NCBI GenBank assembly: GCA_964469165.1
Contig: CAYXXZ010000069.1
Coordinates: 1-16,221, forward strand
Source of the DNA: CAYXXZ01 sp964469165
GTDB lineage: Bacteria; Pseudomonadota; Gammaproteobacteria; Pseudomonadales; Porticoccaceae
Length of the DNA stretch: 16,221 nt
Reading direction: 5' to 3'
The notes beneath the pieces are model-generated. The model did no database searches, had not been told where the DNA came from, and saw nothing but the letters and a program-made list of their open reading frames with translations. Positions 8,530-15,385 of this stretch are shown here, one piece after another. How positions within the stretch are numbered: position 1 is the first letter of the stretch; each line of letters starts with the position of its first letter. The translations under genes were made by a program, and so were the position numbers.

Positions 8530-9060
8530 ATGATGAAATCCCGATCCGGTCCGCGCGCCGCCCTTGCGGTCCTGCTGCTCAGCGCGGCGATGATCAGCGC
8601 CTGCGGCTGGCAGCTGCGCGGCACCGGCATGATTCCCGACGACCTCGAGGCTCTGCACATCAGCGCCCAGGACAGCAACGGCTTGCTCAGCCGCGATCTC
8701 GGTCGCGCCCTGAAATCCGCCGGGGTGAGGGTTGCCGAGACCGCCGCGGACGCCGAACTGTCATTGGTCATCGTCCAGGAACGCAGCCTGGTACGGGTCG
8801 CGGCGGTGAACGAGAACGCCCGCGTGTCGCAGCAGGAACTGATCGAGGAAGCCCGCTTCATGATCGTCAACCGCGCTGGCGAGCAGCTCGTGCCCCTGTC
8901 CGTGGTGAGCAGCGAACGCGTCTTCGAATACAACGAGAACAACGTGCTCGCCACCCAGGACGAGCGCGAGCTGATCCGCGGCGAGATGCGCCGCGACCTC
9001 ATCAACCAGATGCTCAACCACCTGCGCCAGCTGCGCCCCTCCGATGCGGCTGCGCCCTGA
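8530..9060 (+). CDS. lptE: LPS-assembly lipoprotein LptE
   Basis: The protein has 176 residues. It begins with a lipoprotein signal: positively charged start, hydrophobic run ALAVLLLSAAMISA, then Cys25 in the lipobox context ISAC followed by GWQLRG, typical of LptE. The mature protein should be anchored in the inner leaflet of the outer membrane. There it plugs the LptD barrel and helps deliver lipopolysaccharide to the surface. GAAAGG lies 7 bases before the ATG. The gene sits 25 bases after leuS and its last 17 bases overlap holA in another frame, so the three are probably co-transcribed and translationally coupled. Sequence conservation in this family is low; the call rests on the lipobox, length and gene order. 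Confidence 0.92.
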   Translation: MMKSRSGPRAALAVLLLSAAMISACGWQLRGTGMIPDDLEALHISAQDSNGLLSRDLGRALKSAGVRVAETAADAELSLVIVQERSLVRVAAVNENARVSQQELIEEARFMIVNRAGEQLVPLSVVSSERVFEYNENNVLATQDERELIRGEMRRDLINQMLNHLRQLRPSDAAAP

Positions 9061-10090
9061 GCAACTGAACCAGCATCTGGCGCAACAGCTTGCGCCCGTC
9101 TACCTGATCTGCGGCGACGAGCCGCTGCTCGCCCAGGAAGCCGCGGACGCCGTGCGCGGCGCCGCGCGCCAGCGCGGCTTCGGCCAGCGCGAACTGTTTC
9201 ACGCCGACGCCAGCTTCGACTGGCAGATACTGCTCAACGAGGCCAACGCCCTCTCCCTGTTCGCCGAGAAGAAGCTGCTGGAACTGCGCCTGGACAGCGG
9301 CAAGCCCGGCGACAAGGGCGCCAAGGCGCTCATCGAATATTGTCAGTCGCCTTCGCCCGACAACCTGCTGCTGATCATCAGCGGCAAGCTCGACAGCAGC
9401 GCGCTGCGCGGCAAATGGGTCAAGGCCCTGGAAGATGCCGGCGCCCTGATTCAGGTATGGCCGGTAGCGGCCGCGCAGATGCCCAACTGGATCGCCGGAC
9501 GCCTGCGCGAACATGGCATCCGCGCGAGTCGCGCCGCCGCCGACATTCTCGCCGACCGCGTCGAAGGCAACCTGCTGGCGGCCATCCAGGAAATCGAGAA
9601 GCTCAAGCTGCTGGCGCCCAGCGGCGAGGTGGATGCCACCACCATGTCCACGGTGGTGGCGGACAGCGCCCGCTACGACGTCTTCGCGCTGATCGACAAG
9701 ACCCTGGAAGGCGACGCCGCCAGCGCGACAAGGGTCCTGCGCGGTCTGCGCGAGGAAGGCACCGAGCCCCTGGTGATTCTGTGGGCGCTGACGCGTGAAC
9801 TGCGCACCCTGCTGCAGGCGGCGGAAGCGCGCAATTTTCACGACTCCGTAGACGCCGTCTTTCGCAAAAACAAGGTCTGGGACAAGCGCCAGCCGCTTCT
9901 CAAAAGTGCCTTGCGCCGCCTCAGGCTCGCCCATCTGCGCATGTTGCTGCGCCAGACAGCCGTGGTCGACCGCACCGTCAAGGGCCTGCACGCAGGGTCT
10001 CCCTGGGACGAACTGACAACGCTGGTGATGAGCTTTGCCGATGCGCCTCCCCTGGCGCCGCAGAGCGTGCGCCTGGTGATCAACGATTAG
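9044..10090 (+). CDS. holA: DNA polymerase III delta subunit
   Basis: The protein has 348 residues, close to the E. coli delta subunit (343). It is the clamp-loader subunit that opens the beta sliding clamp as part of the delta-tau/gamma-delta' complex during replication. The N-terminus MRLRPEQLNQHLAQQLAPVYLI with the GDEPLL element (residues 24-29) is characteristic. The AAA+-like fold lacks a Walker A, as expected for delta. The ATG at 9044 lies inside the end of lptE, giving a 17-base overlap and no separate ribosome binding site spacer, which suggests translational coupling. The stop TAG is followed within 3 bases by a large inverted repeat that may end or process the leuS-lptE-holA transcript. 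Confidence 0.95.
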   Translation: MRLRPEQLNQHLAQQLAPVYLICGDEPLLAQEAADAVRGAARQRGFGQRELFHADASFDWQILLNEANALSLFAEKKLLELRLDSGKPGDKGAKALIEYCQSPSPDNLLLIISGKLDSSALRGKWVKALEDAGALIQVWPVAAAQMPNWIAGRLREHGIRASRAAADILADRVEGNLLAAIQEIEKLKLLAPSGEVDATTMSTVVADSARYDVFALIDKTLEGDAASATRVLRGLREEGTEPLVILWALTRELRTLLQAAEARNFHDSVDAVFRKNKVWDKRQPLLKSALRRLRLAHLRMLLRQTAVVDRTVKGLHAGSPWDELTTLVMSFADAPPLAPQSVRLVIND

Positions 10091-10092
10091 AG

Positions 10093-10163
10093 GGGAGATG
10101 TTGAACGGGAGATGGGAGATGCAACAGCGCGGCCCGTCTCTCATCTCCCGTTCAACATCTCCC
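10093..10163. repeat. Long perfect inverted repeat between holA and terC
   Basis: Arms 10093-10114 and 10142-10163 are exact reverse complements over 22 bases. Pairing continues inward with few interruptions (10116-10119 with 10137-10140), leaving a small loop near 10122-10134. The left half contains three GGGAGATG units at 10093, 10107 and 10114. No T-tract follows. It lies in the 5' leader of terC, ending 22 bases before its ATG, and just after holA. It may be a dispersed palindromic repeat, a transcript end or a leader control element. Confidence 0.85.
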
Positions 10164-10185
10164 ATCCGTCAAGGAGAAAACAGCC

Positions 10186-10944
10186 ATGTTCGTGTTCGAC
10201 TGGATCAGCTCACCTGAAGCCTGGATCGCCCTGGTCACGCTCACCACACTCGAGATCGTTCTCGGCGTGGACAACATCATCTTCATTTCCATTCTGGTAT
10301 CGCGCCTGCCGGTCGCCCAGCGCAACCTCGCGCGCCGGCTCGGCCTCGGTCTCGCCATGCTGTCACGGCTGGCGCTGCTGGCGGGCATCAGTTGGGTGAT
10401 GGGCCTTACCGACACGCTGTTCACGGTGCTCGACAAGGACGTCAGCGGCCGCGACCTCATCCTGATCGGCGGCGGCCTGTTCCTGCTCTTCAAGGCCACC
10501 AGCGAAATTCACCACAGCCTGGAGGGGAGTGACAGTCACACCGCCAGCGTTGCATCCGCAAGCTTCGGCATGATCCTGGCGCAGATCGCGGTGCTCGACG
10601 TCGTGTTCTCACTGGATTCCGTGATCACCGCCGTTGGCCTGGTGGACCATCTCAACCTGATGGCCATCGCCATCATCGCCGCCGTGCTGGTGATGCTGTT
10701 CGCCGCGAAATCCATCGGCGATTTCGTCGATCGCCACCCCACCATCAAGATGCTGGCGCTGTCGTTCCTCATTCTGGTGGGCGTCACCCTGATCGTCGAA
10801 GGCTTCGATGTCCATGTGCCCAAGGGCTACATTTACTTCGCCATGGCGTTCTCGGTGGCGGTGGAAATGCTCAACCTGCGGGTGCGCAGGAAGTCGAGGT
10901 CGACGCAGCCCGTGACCCTCTACAAGGCGCTGGAACCCAAATAA
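10186..10944 (+). CDS. TerC-family integral membrane protein
   Basis: The protein has 252 residues and several hydrophobic segments, with the TerC hallmarks of two matching acidic sites in membrane helices. These are D29 in EIVLGVDNIIF and D144 in DVVFSLDSVITAVG. Members of the family are inner-membrane proteins linked to tellurium resistance and, in better-studied cases, to metal ion (manganese) export. The substrate here is inferred only. AAGGAG at 10171-10176 sits 9 bases before the ATG. The gene lies between the leuS-lptE-holA block and hslO. Its leader carries the long inverted repeat, not a recognisable yybP-ykoY manganese riboswitch. No tellurite operon partners (terZABDE) are in the window, so a ter symbol is not assigned. 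Confidence 0.88.
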   Translation: MFVFDWISSPEAWIALVTLTTLEIVLGVDNIIFISILVSRLPVAQRNLARRLGLGLAMLSRLALLAGISWVMGLTDTLFTVLDKDVSGRDLILIGGGLFLLFKATSEIHHSLEGSDSHTASVASASFGMILAQIAVLDVVFSLDSVITAVGLVDHLNLMAIAIIAAVLVMLFAAKSIGDFVDRHPTIKMLALSFLILVGVTLIVEGFDVHVPKGYIYFAMAFSVAVEMLNLRVRRKSRSTQPVTLYKALEPK

Positions 10945-10991
10945 CCGGGCGGTCCGGCTCGCCTCAATCGCGGCGGCGGCCGCCTGTCACC

Positions 10992-11021
10992 CGACTCGGG
11001 CGCTGGACAAAACCCGAGTCG
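10992..11021. repeat. Hairpin between terC-like gene and hslO
   Basis: CGACTCGGG pairs perfectly with CCCGAGTCG (9 pairs) around a 12-base loop. It lies 47 bases after the TerC-family stop and 44 before the hslO ATG. No T-tract follows, so it may be a weak terminator or part of the hslO leader. Confidence 0.5.
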
Positions 11022-11065
11022 TTACATAGAGTGTGCCCCTTCCTGCATGGGCATCGCGGAATTTC

Positions 11066-11938
11066 ATGGCCAACACAGATCAGCTCAAGCGCTTCCTCTT
11101 CGAAGATACGGATGTGCGCGGCGAAATCGTCCTTTTGGAAGATAGCTATCAACGGGTGTTGCTCAACGGCGACTATCCCGGCATCGTCAGCCATCTGCTC
11201 GGCGAAGTTCTGGCCGCGGTCGGGCTGCTCAGTGCCACCATGAAATTCGACGGTATTCTCACCCTTCAGGCACGTGGCGACGGCGACGTTTCTCTGCTTA
11301 TGGCGGACTGTGTCCACCAGAATCAGTTGCGCGGTATTGCCAAGTTGCGCGCCGGTGCCCAGCCGGATAGCGATGAACTCGGCGCACTTCTCGGCGGCGG
11401 CCACCTGGTGATCACCATCGACCCCGATCGGGGCGAGCGGTACCAGGGTATCGTGCCCCTGGAGGCACCCTCTCTCTCGGGCTGTCTCGAGGATTATTTC
11501 CAGCAGTCGGAACAACTGCCGACCCGTCTGTGGTTGTTCGCCGACGGCGTTCGCGCCGGCGGTTTGCTGCTTCAGGCCCTGCCACTGCAATTGCAGAGCC
11601 GCGAAGCGCGCGACAGCTACTGGGAACACTTGTGTATTCTGGCGGATACCCTCGGGGCCGCCGAATTTCTCGCCACCGACATGGACAGCATTCTCCTGCG
11701 GCTCTTCCACGACGAGCAGGTGCGCTTGTTCCCAGCCGCGGACCTGCGCTTCTCCTGCAGCTGTTCGCGCACCAGAACCCGCAACATGCTGGTGACCCTG
11801 GGCGAGGATGAAGTGCGCTCTGTACTTGCCGAGAAGGGTATGGTGGACGTGCAGTGCGAGTTCTGCCATGAAAAGTACAGTTTCAACGAGGCCCAAATCA
11901 ACGGGTTATTTACGCAGGATGTCAAAACCCTGCACTGA
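11066..11938 (+). CDS. hslO: Redox-regulated molecular chaperone Hsp33
   Basis: The protein has 290 residues from ATG 11066 (MANTDQLKRFLF), matching the E. coli length. The frame is open back to a GTG at 11033, which would add 11 unlike residues and is less likely. The C-terminal zinc redox switch is intact: C231 and C233 (CSC) with C264 and C267 (CEFC). In Hsp33 these cysteines bind zinc when reduced. On oxidation plus unfolding stress they form disulfides and turn on holdase activity in the cytoplasm. The N-terminal core (DVRGEIVLLEDSYQ, then FDGILTLQARGDG) is typical. pckA follows 106 bases downstream; hslO next to pckA is a known arrangement in Pseudomonas. Confidence 0.95.
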   Translation: MANTDQLKRFLFEDTDVRGEIVLLEDSYQRVLLNGDYPGIVSHLLGEVLAAVGLLSATMKFDGILTLQARGDGDVSLLMADCVHQNQLRGIAKLRAGAQPDSDELGALLGGGHLVITIDPDRGERYQGIVPLEAPSLSGCLEDYFQQSEQLPTRLWLFADGVRAGGLLLQALPLQLQSREARDSYWEHLCILADTLGAAEFLATDMDSILLRLFHDEQVRLFPAADLRFSCSCSRTRTRNMLVTLGEDEVRSVLAEKGMVDVQCEFCHEKYSFNEAQINGLFTQDVKTLH

Positions 11939-11971
11939 CCCGCGGCCATGGTTCGCCTCCCGGAGAAATTC

Positions 11972-11980
11972 TGGCATAAT
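11972..11980 (+). promoter_or_regulatory. Likely pckA promoter (extended -10)
   Basis: TGGCATAAT fits an extended -10 (TGn followed by CATAAT). A weak -35, TTCGCC, lies 17 bases upstream at 11952-11957. It is 64 bases before the pckA ATG. Confidence 0.45.
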
Positions 11981-12044
11981 CGTTTGCTCTCCCTCCTGGA
12001 TGCGCTGGATTCACCCACTTTGATCACTCACAGGACTTAAACCG

Positions 12045-13607
12045 ATGACGCAAATCGACGATTCTGCGGTGAACGTTTACACCGATCCCAATCCCGCTGA
12101 ATTAATTGAACAGGCCATACTGCGCGGCGAAGGGCAACTGACCGATACCGGCGCCCTGCTCGCCACCACCGGCCACAGGACCGGGCGCTCCCCCGCCGAC
12201 CGCTTTATCGTCGACGAGCCAAGCACCACCGATGCCATCAACTGGGGCTCGGTCAACCGCCCCTTCCCGCAGGACAAGTTCGACGCTCTCTGGAACCGCG
12301 TCGAGGAATATATCTCCGGGAAGGACAGGTTTGTCTCCCACCTTCACGTCGGCCAGGACCCCGAGCATTACATCGCAGTCAAGGTCACCACCGAGACCGC
12401 CTGGCACAGCCTGTTCGGGCGCAACATGTTCATCCGTCCCAGCAAGTACAACCCGTCTGGCAAGGAGCAGTGGAGAATCCTTCACGCGGCGAATTTCGTC
12501 TGTGACCCCGAGCGCGATGGCACCAACAGCGAAGGTGTAGTAATCATCAACTTCGCCAGTCGCAAGGTTCTGCTTGCAGGCATGCGCTACGCCGGCGAGT
12601 TGAAAAAAGCCATGTTCTCCGTGCAGAACTTCCTGCTTCCCGAGAAGGACGTGATGCCCATGCACTGTGCCGCCAACGTCGGCGCCGACGGCGATGTGGC
12701 GCTGTTCTTCGGCCTCTCCGGCACCGGCAAGACCACCCTGTCCGCCGACCCCGACCGCTTCCTGATCGGCGACGACGAGCACGGCTGGGGCAAGGGCGCG
12801 GTCTTCAACCTGGAAGGCGGCTGCTACGCCAAGACCATCAACCTCAGCCAGGAGAACGAGCCGGTGATCTGGGATGCGATCCGCTTCGGCGCCATCGTCG
12901 AAAACGTGGTGGTCAATGAAACCCGCACCGCAGACTACGACGACACCTCGCTCACCGAGAACGGCCGTTGCAGCTACCCCCTCGAACATGTGGAAGTCCG
13001 CTGCATCGAGAACCGCGCCGGCGAGCCCCGCCACATTCTTTTCCTGACCTGCGACGTCACCGGCGTGCTGCCCCCCGTATCCATTCTCAGCAAGGAAGCC
13101 GCGGCCTATCACTTCCTGAGCGGCTACACCGCGCGCGTCGGCTCCACGGAGCTGGGTGGCGAAGCCGGCATCACCCCCACGTTCTCCACCTGTTTCGGTG
13201 CTCCTTTCATGCCCCGTGCCGCAGGCGTCTACGCCGAGCTGCTGATGAAGCGCATCGAGGATTTCGGCAGTCGCGTTTATCTGGTCAACACGGGTTGGAC
13301 CGGTGGCTTCGGTGGCGCGGGCGGCAAAGGCAATCGCTTCCCGATCCCCGTCACCCGTGCCGTGGTTACCGCCATTACCAGTGGTATCCTGGAAAACGCC
13401 GAAACCGAGCACCTGCCTATTCTCAACCTGGCATACCCCAAGACCGTTCCCGGCGTGGACAGTACGTACCTGAATCCACGCGCAGCCTGGGGTGACACTG
13501 CCGCCTACGACGAACAAGCTCGCAAGCTGGCTGGCCTCTTTGTCAAAAATATCGAAAAATTCGATGTTTCAGCGAAGGTCATCGCCGCCGGTCCGCAGCT
13601 CGACTGA
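12045..13607 (+). CDS. pckA: Phosphoenolpyruvate carboxykinase (ATP)
   Basis: Converts oxaloacetate and ATP to phosphoenolpyruvate, CO2 and ADP, the entry step of gluconeogenesis in the cytoplasm. The protein has 520 residues, within the usual range for the ATP-type enzyme (E. coli 540). The P-loop GLSGTGKT is at 223-230, followed by the metal-binding kinase-2 element LIGDDEHGW (240-248). The substrate-binding block TGHRTGRSPADRF is near the N-terminus, and the RxGxTELGGEAG-like and NTGWTGGFGG blocks are present. The ATG has AGGA 9 bases upstream. A strong terminator begins 12 bases after the stop, so pckA probably ends its own transcript. It converges on hemY across a REP- and IS-filled gap. 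Confidence 0.97.
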   Translation: MTQIDDSAVNVYTDPNPAELIEQAILRGEGQLTDTGALLATTGHRTGRSPADRFIVDEPSTTDAINWGSVNRPFPQDKFDALWNRVEEYISGKDRFVSHLHVGQDPEHYIAVKVTTETAWHSLFGRNMFIRPSKYNPSGKEQWRILHAANFVCDPERDGTNSEGVVIINFASRKVLLAGMRYAGELKKAMFSVQNFLLPEKDVMPMHCAANVGADGDVALFFGLSGTGKTTLSADPDRFLIGDDEHGWGKGAVFNLEGGCYAKTINLSQENEPVIWDAIRFGAIVENVVVNETRTADYDDTSLTENGRCSYPLEHVEVRCIENRAGEPRHILFLTCDVTGVLPPVSILSKEAAAYHFLSGYTARVGSTELGGEAGITPTFSTCFGAPFMPRAAGVYAELLMKRIEDFGSRVYLVNTGWTGGFGGAGGKGNRFPIPVTRAVVTAITSGILENAETEHLPILNLAYPKTVPGVDSTYLNPRAAWGDTAAYDEQARKLAGLFVKNIEKFDVSAKVIAAGPQLD

Positions 13608-13618
13608 GTTGCCGACAG

Positions 13619-13651
13619 AAAAAAAGGGCGCTCTAGAGCGCCCTTTTTTTT
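13619..13651. terminator. Bidirectional intrinsic terminator after pckA
   Basis: The palindrome GGGCGCTCTAGAGCGCCC (13626-13643) is flanked by seven A on the left and eight T on the right. It can therefore stop transcription from pckA and also from the opposite direction. Confidence 0.95.
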
Positions 13652-13690
13652 GCCTTTGATTCCCACGCCGCGTAATCCTGTGGAATCGGC

Positions 13691-13711
13691 CCTGTAGGCG
13701 ACAGGGGGCGA
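13691..13711 (-). repeat. Degenerate REP-like palindrome
   Basis: CCTGTAGGCGACAGGGGGCGA resembles a REP with a TGTAG edge and a GCGA end, facing the REP at 13756. The match is imperfect, so this is tentative. Confidence 0.35.
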
Positions 13712-13755
13712 TACGAAACGGGGCAACCTCGGCCCTATGCGCGACATTTTCATGG

Positions 13756-13782
13756 GTCGCTTGCGGGCAAGCTCCTACAAGG
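13756..13782 (+). repeat. REP palindrome (Pseudomonas-like)
   Basis: GTCGCTTGCGGGCAAGC followed by TCCTACAAGG: read on the other strand this is CCTTGTAGGAGC then a palindromic core, the usual REP form. The core TTGCGGGCAA is self-complementary. It contains GCTCCTAC at 13771-13778, shared with the guide-like RNA segment of the nearby IS. Confidence 0.75.
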
Positions 13783-13825
13783 GGGCGGCGTAGAGAGGTG
13801 GTGGTCTGGGTGGCTTTTGTAATTG

Positions 13826-13904
13826 CATGGACTCGCCCCCGCGGAGGCGTCAACGCGCCACGGTGGCAGTCTAAGAAGCCAACGACAGCGAGGGCGAGCC
13901 CATG
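13826..13904 (+). promoter_or_regulatory. Fold-back repeat covering the transposase ribosome binding site and start
   Basis: CATGGACTCGCCCCCG (13826-13841) pairs at 14 of 16 positions with CGAGGGCGAGCCCATG (13889-13904). The second arm contains the Shine-Dalgarno GAGGG (13890-13894) and the ATG (13902). RNA reading in from outside the element would hide the start site; RNA beginning after 13841 would not. Confidence 0.7.
13828..13840 (+). repeat. Left subterminal inverted repeat of the IS
   Basis: TGGACTCGCCCCC matches the reverse complement of the right repeat at 15238-15250 in 12 of 13 positions. Confidence 0.88.
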
Positions 13905-15002
13905 AAAAAGTCTACGACAACCCAACCATCCCTGCTAAGCGATTTGTCCGCCTGTACGACGGTGGCAATCGATCTGGCCAAACACGTCTTTCAGGTGGCG
14001 GGAGAAGACGCCCTTGGCGAGGTGCGTTACGAGACACGGATCAAGTCGCGTGACGCCTTCCATGCGTTCTTGCGCCAGTTACCGCCCGAGGTCGTGGTGC
14101 TGGTCGAAACCGGTCCCGGCGCTCAGGCGTGGGCGCGGCAGTTGCAGGCGCAGGGCAATCTGGCGCGCATCCTGCCGGCCGCTCTCGTGGCGAGTCACCG
14201 CAGCGGGGCGAAGAACGATCGCAACGATGCCCTGGCGATCTTGCGGGCCGGGCACGACATCAAGATCAAGGCGGTGCCCATCAAAAGCGCCGCCGCACTG
14301 GCGATGCAGGCCCTGCACCGCGCCCGGCAAGGCTATGTGCGGCGGCGCACGGCGGTGAGCAATCAGATGCGCGGTTTGCTGCTGGAGCACGGCGTGGCCC
14401 TGGCCCAGGGCGATGCGGCGATCAGCCAGGGGATACCGCGGGTGCTGGAAGATGCGACGCAGCCGCTACCGGATATACTGCGCGAGTTGATCGACGAGTT
14501 GCTGGCTGAATGGCGCCACCTGGGCGAGCGCATCCAGGTCTTGAACGGGCGCCTGGAAGCTGCCGCGAACGCGGACGAGACCGCGAAGCGCCTGATGACG
14601 GTGCGCGGGGTCGGCCCGATCATCGCCACGGCGCTGCTGGCCAAGCAAACCCACCCCGAGCGCTTCGCCAATGCCCGTTTCTTCGCAGCCTACTTCGGTC
14701 TGGTGCCCAATCAGCACAGCAGTGGCGACAAGATCCGCCTGGGCAAGATGACCAAGCGCGGTGATGGTTACCTGCGCAGCCTGATGATCCAGGGCGCCCA
14801 TTCGGTCCTCAAGCAGCTGCGCCCCGATTCGCCGCACGCGGATGATCGTCGCTTGCTGGCGTGGTTGAATCGCCTGGGGCGCAAAGACGCCGCAGTGCGG
14901 TTGGCCAACCGCAATCTGCGCATCCTCTGGGTGCTGCTACAGAATGACCAGACGTATCAGCGTGAGCCGGTTCATGACAGGCCGACGGCGATGCGTCACT
15001 GA
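13902..15002 (+). CDS. IS110-family (IS1111 group) DEDD transposase
   Basis: The protein has 366 residues. The N-terminal RuvC-like DEDD catalytic set is visible: D24 in VAIDLAKHVF, E69 in LVETGPG, and D106 and D109 in KNDRNDALAI. The C-terminal Transposase_20 region has the LMTVRGVGPIIATALLA helix-hairpin-helix-like segment. It also has the GLVPNQHSSGDKIRLGKMTKRGDGY-like block with the likely nucleophilic serine at S273 or S274. Such recombinases excise the element as a circle and insert it without large duplications, using an RNA that pairs with target and donor. The frame is intact and full-length, so the element may still be active. GAGGG 7 bases upstream supports the ATG, but it is buried in a fold-back repeat. 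Confidence 0.96.
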   Translation: MKKSTTTQPSLLSDLSACTTVAIDLAKHVFQVAGEDALGEVRYETRIKSRDAFHAFLRQLPPEVVVLVETGPGAQAWARQLQAQGNLARILPAALVASHRSGAKNDRNDALAILRAGHDIKIKAVPIKSAAALAMQALHRARQGYVRRRTAVSNQMRGLLLEHGVALAQGDAAISQGIPRVLEDATQPLPDILRELIDELLAEWRHLGERIQVLNGRLEAAANADETAKRLMTVRGVGPIIATALLAKQTHPERFANARFFAAYFGLVPNQHSSGDKIRLGKMTKRGDGYLRSLMIQGAHSVLKQLRPDSPHADDRRLLAWLNRLGRKDAAVRLANRNLRILWVLLQNDQTYQREPVHDRPTAMRH

Positions 15003-15053
15003 TTCACCGAGTTCTGCCACCGGGGCGCTTAGCCGCTCCAACCCCTGCTGAAG

Positions 15054-15153
15054 AACATTGACCCCAGGTAAGACCGTTGCGGATTGATGCCTTGGCTCCT
15101 ACTGGCCTTCGAGGCCTAACTGTAATGAGCATGCCGCAAGCTTACACAATGTT
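15054..15153 (+). ncRNA. Candidate IS1111 bridge/seek guide RNA
   Basis: The noncoding right end folds into nested stems. AACATTG (15054-15060) pairs with CAATGTT (15147-15153), GTAAG (15068-15072) with CTTAC (15141-15145), TTGCGG (15077-15082) with CCGCAA (15134-15139), and ATGC (15087-15090) with GCAT (15129-15132). A tip hairpin GGCCT-TCG-AGGCC (15104-15116) closes the structure. An internal loop lies between the last two: the 5' strand 15091-15103 holds GGCTCCTAC, and the 3' strand 15117-15128 holds ACTGTAAT. The first is complementary to GTAGGAGCC of the rebuilt insertion site, and CTGTA of the second matches its other side. This is the form expected of a target-binding loop. A further stem-loop GAGGCTG-ATGA-CAGCTTC (15159-15176) follows. 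True RNA ends and the promoter are not known, and folding was done by eye. Confidence 0.72.
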
Positions 15154-15237
15154 GGCCAGAGGCTGATGACAGCTTCCTCGAACAGGCCTCATACATAGAT
15201 GCAACCGGGTGGCGGTGTTGAAAAGCAGGTTGACAGT

Positions 15238-15250
15238 GGAGGCGAGTCCA
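15238..15250 (-). repeat. Right subterminal inverted repeat of the IS
   Basis: GGAGGCGAGTCCA, the reverse complement of the left repeat with one mismatch. Only a few bases (GACA) separate it from the flanking REP. Confidence 0.88.
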
Positions 15251-15254
15251 GACA

Positions 15255-15275
15255 TAGGAGCCTGCCTGCAGGCGA
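15255..15275 (-). repeat. REP palindrome interrupted by the IS
   Basis: TAGGAGCC followed by TGCCTGCAGGCGA, with the self-complementary core CCTGCAGG. It is a near-perfect inverted copy of the REP at 15291 (one difference over 21 bases). Its expected 5' TGTAG edge is replaced by the IS right end. Confidence 0.8.
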
Positions 15276-15290
15276 CCACCACCGAATCTT

Positions 15291-15317
15291 GTCGCCTGCA
15301 GGCAGGCTTCTACAGGG
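15291..15317 (+). repeat. Second REP of an inverted pair
   Basis: GTCGCCTGCAGGCAGGC then TTCTACAGGG. Together with 15255-15275 it forms a head-to-head REP pair separated by 15 bases, able to form a large hairpin. It may protect or end transcripts arriving from hemY. Between here and 15385 nothing else is seen. Confidence 0.8.
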
Positions 15318-15385
15318 CGTCATGCATCTTCCCGACCTCGACAGCGAATTCTTGTCGCTCCAATCGTTGTCAGCCGAGAACGGCG

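Larger units (their letters stand above)
13820..15254 (+). mobile_element. IS110-family insertion sequence, IS1111 group
   Basis: The element is about 1.43 kb with one DEDD transposase gene. Subterminal inverted repeats lie at 13828-13840 and 15238-15250. The noncoding right end (about 235 bases) is much longer than the left (about 60), which is typical of IS1111-group elements that encode their guide RNA downstream of the transposase. The ends are set by a model in which a TA dinucleotide (13820-13821 and 15255-15256) is shared by both junctions. Removing the element rejoins CTTTTG-TA-GGAGCC, a standard REP edge. No longer target duplication is seen, as expected for the family. Exact ends could shift by a few bases. 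Confidence 0.85.

Noticed and set aside
6012..9017. Very long open frame (about 1000 codons) on the - strand opposite leuS and lptE
   Set aside because: It mirrors the codon structure of leuS, which is unmistakable. High-GC genes commonly leave the opposite strand open, and the translation shows no family motif.
10091..10185. yybP-ykoY manganese riboswitch ahead of the TerC-family gene
   Set aside because: The leader is taken up by a simple long inverted repeat; I see no matching aptamer core sequence.
11033..11065. Longer hslO from GTG 11033
   Set aside because: The 11 extra residues are unlike Hsp33, and ATG 11066 gives the expected length and N-terminus.
12102..13517. Open frame of about 470 codons opposite pckA
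   Set aside because: Shadow of pckA; low-complexity G/A/V-rich translation with no recognisable domain.
15177..15237. Donor-binding loop of the guide RNA (CAACC 15202-15206 with GGTTG 15228-15232)
   Set aside because: The stem is short and I could not match its loop convincingly to the element's joined ends, so no donor guide is claimed.
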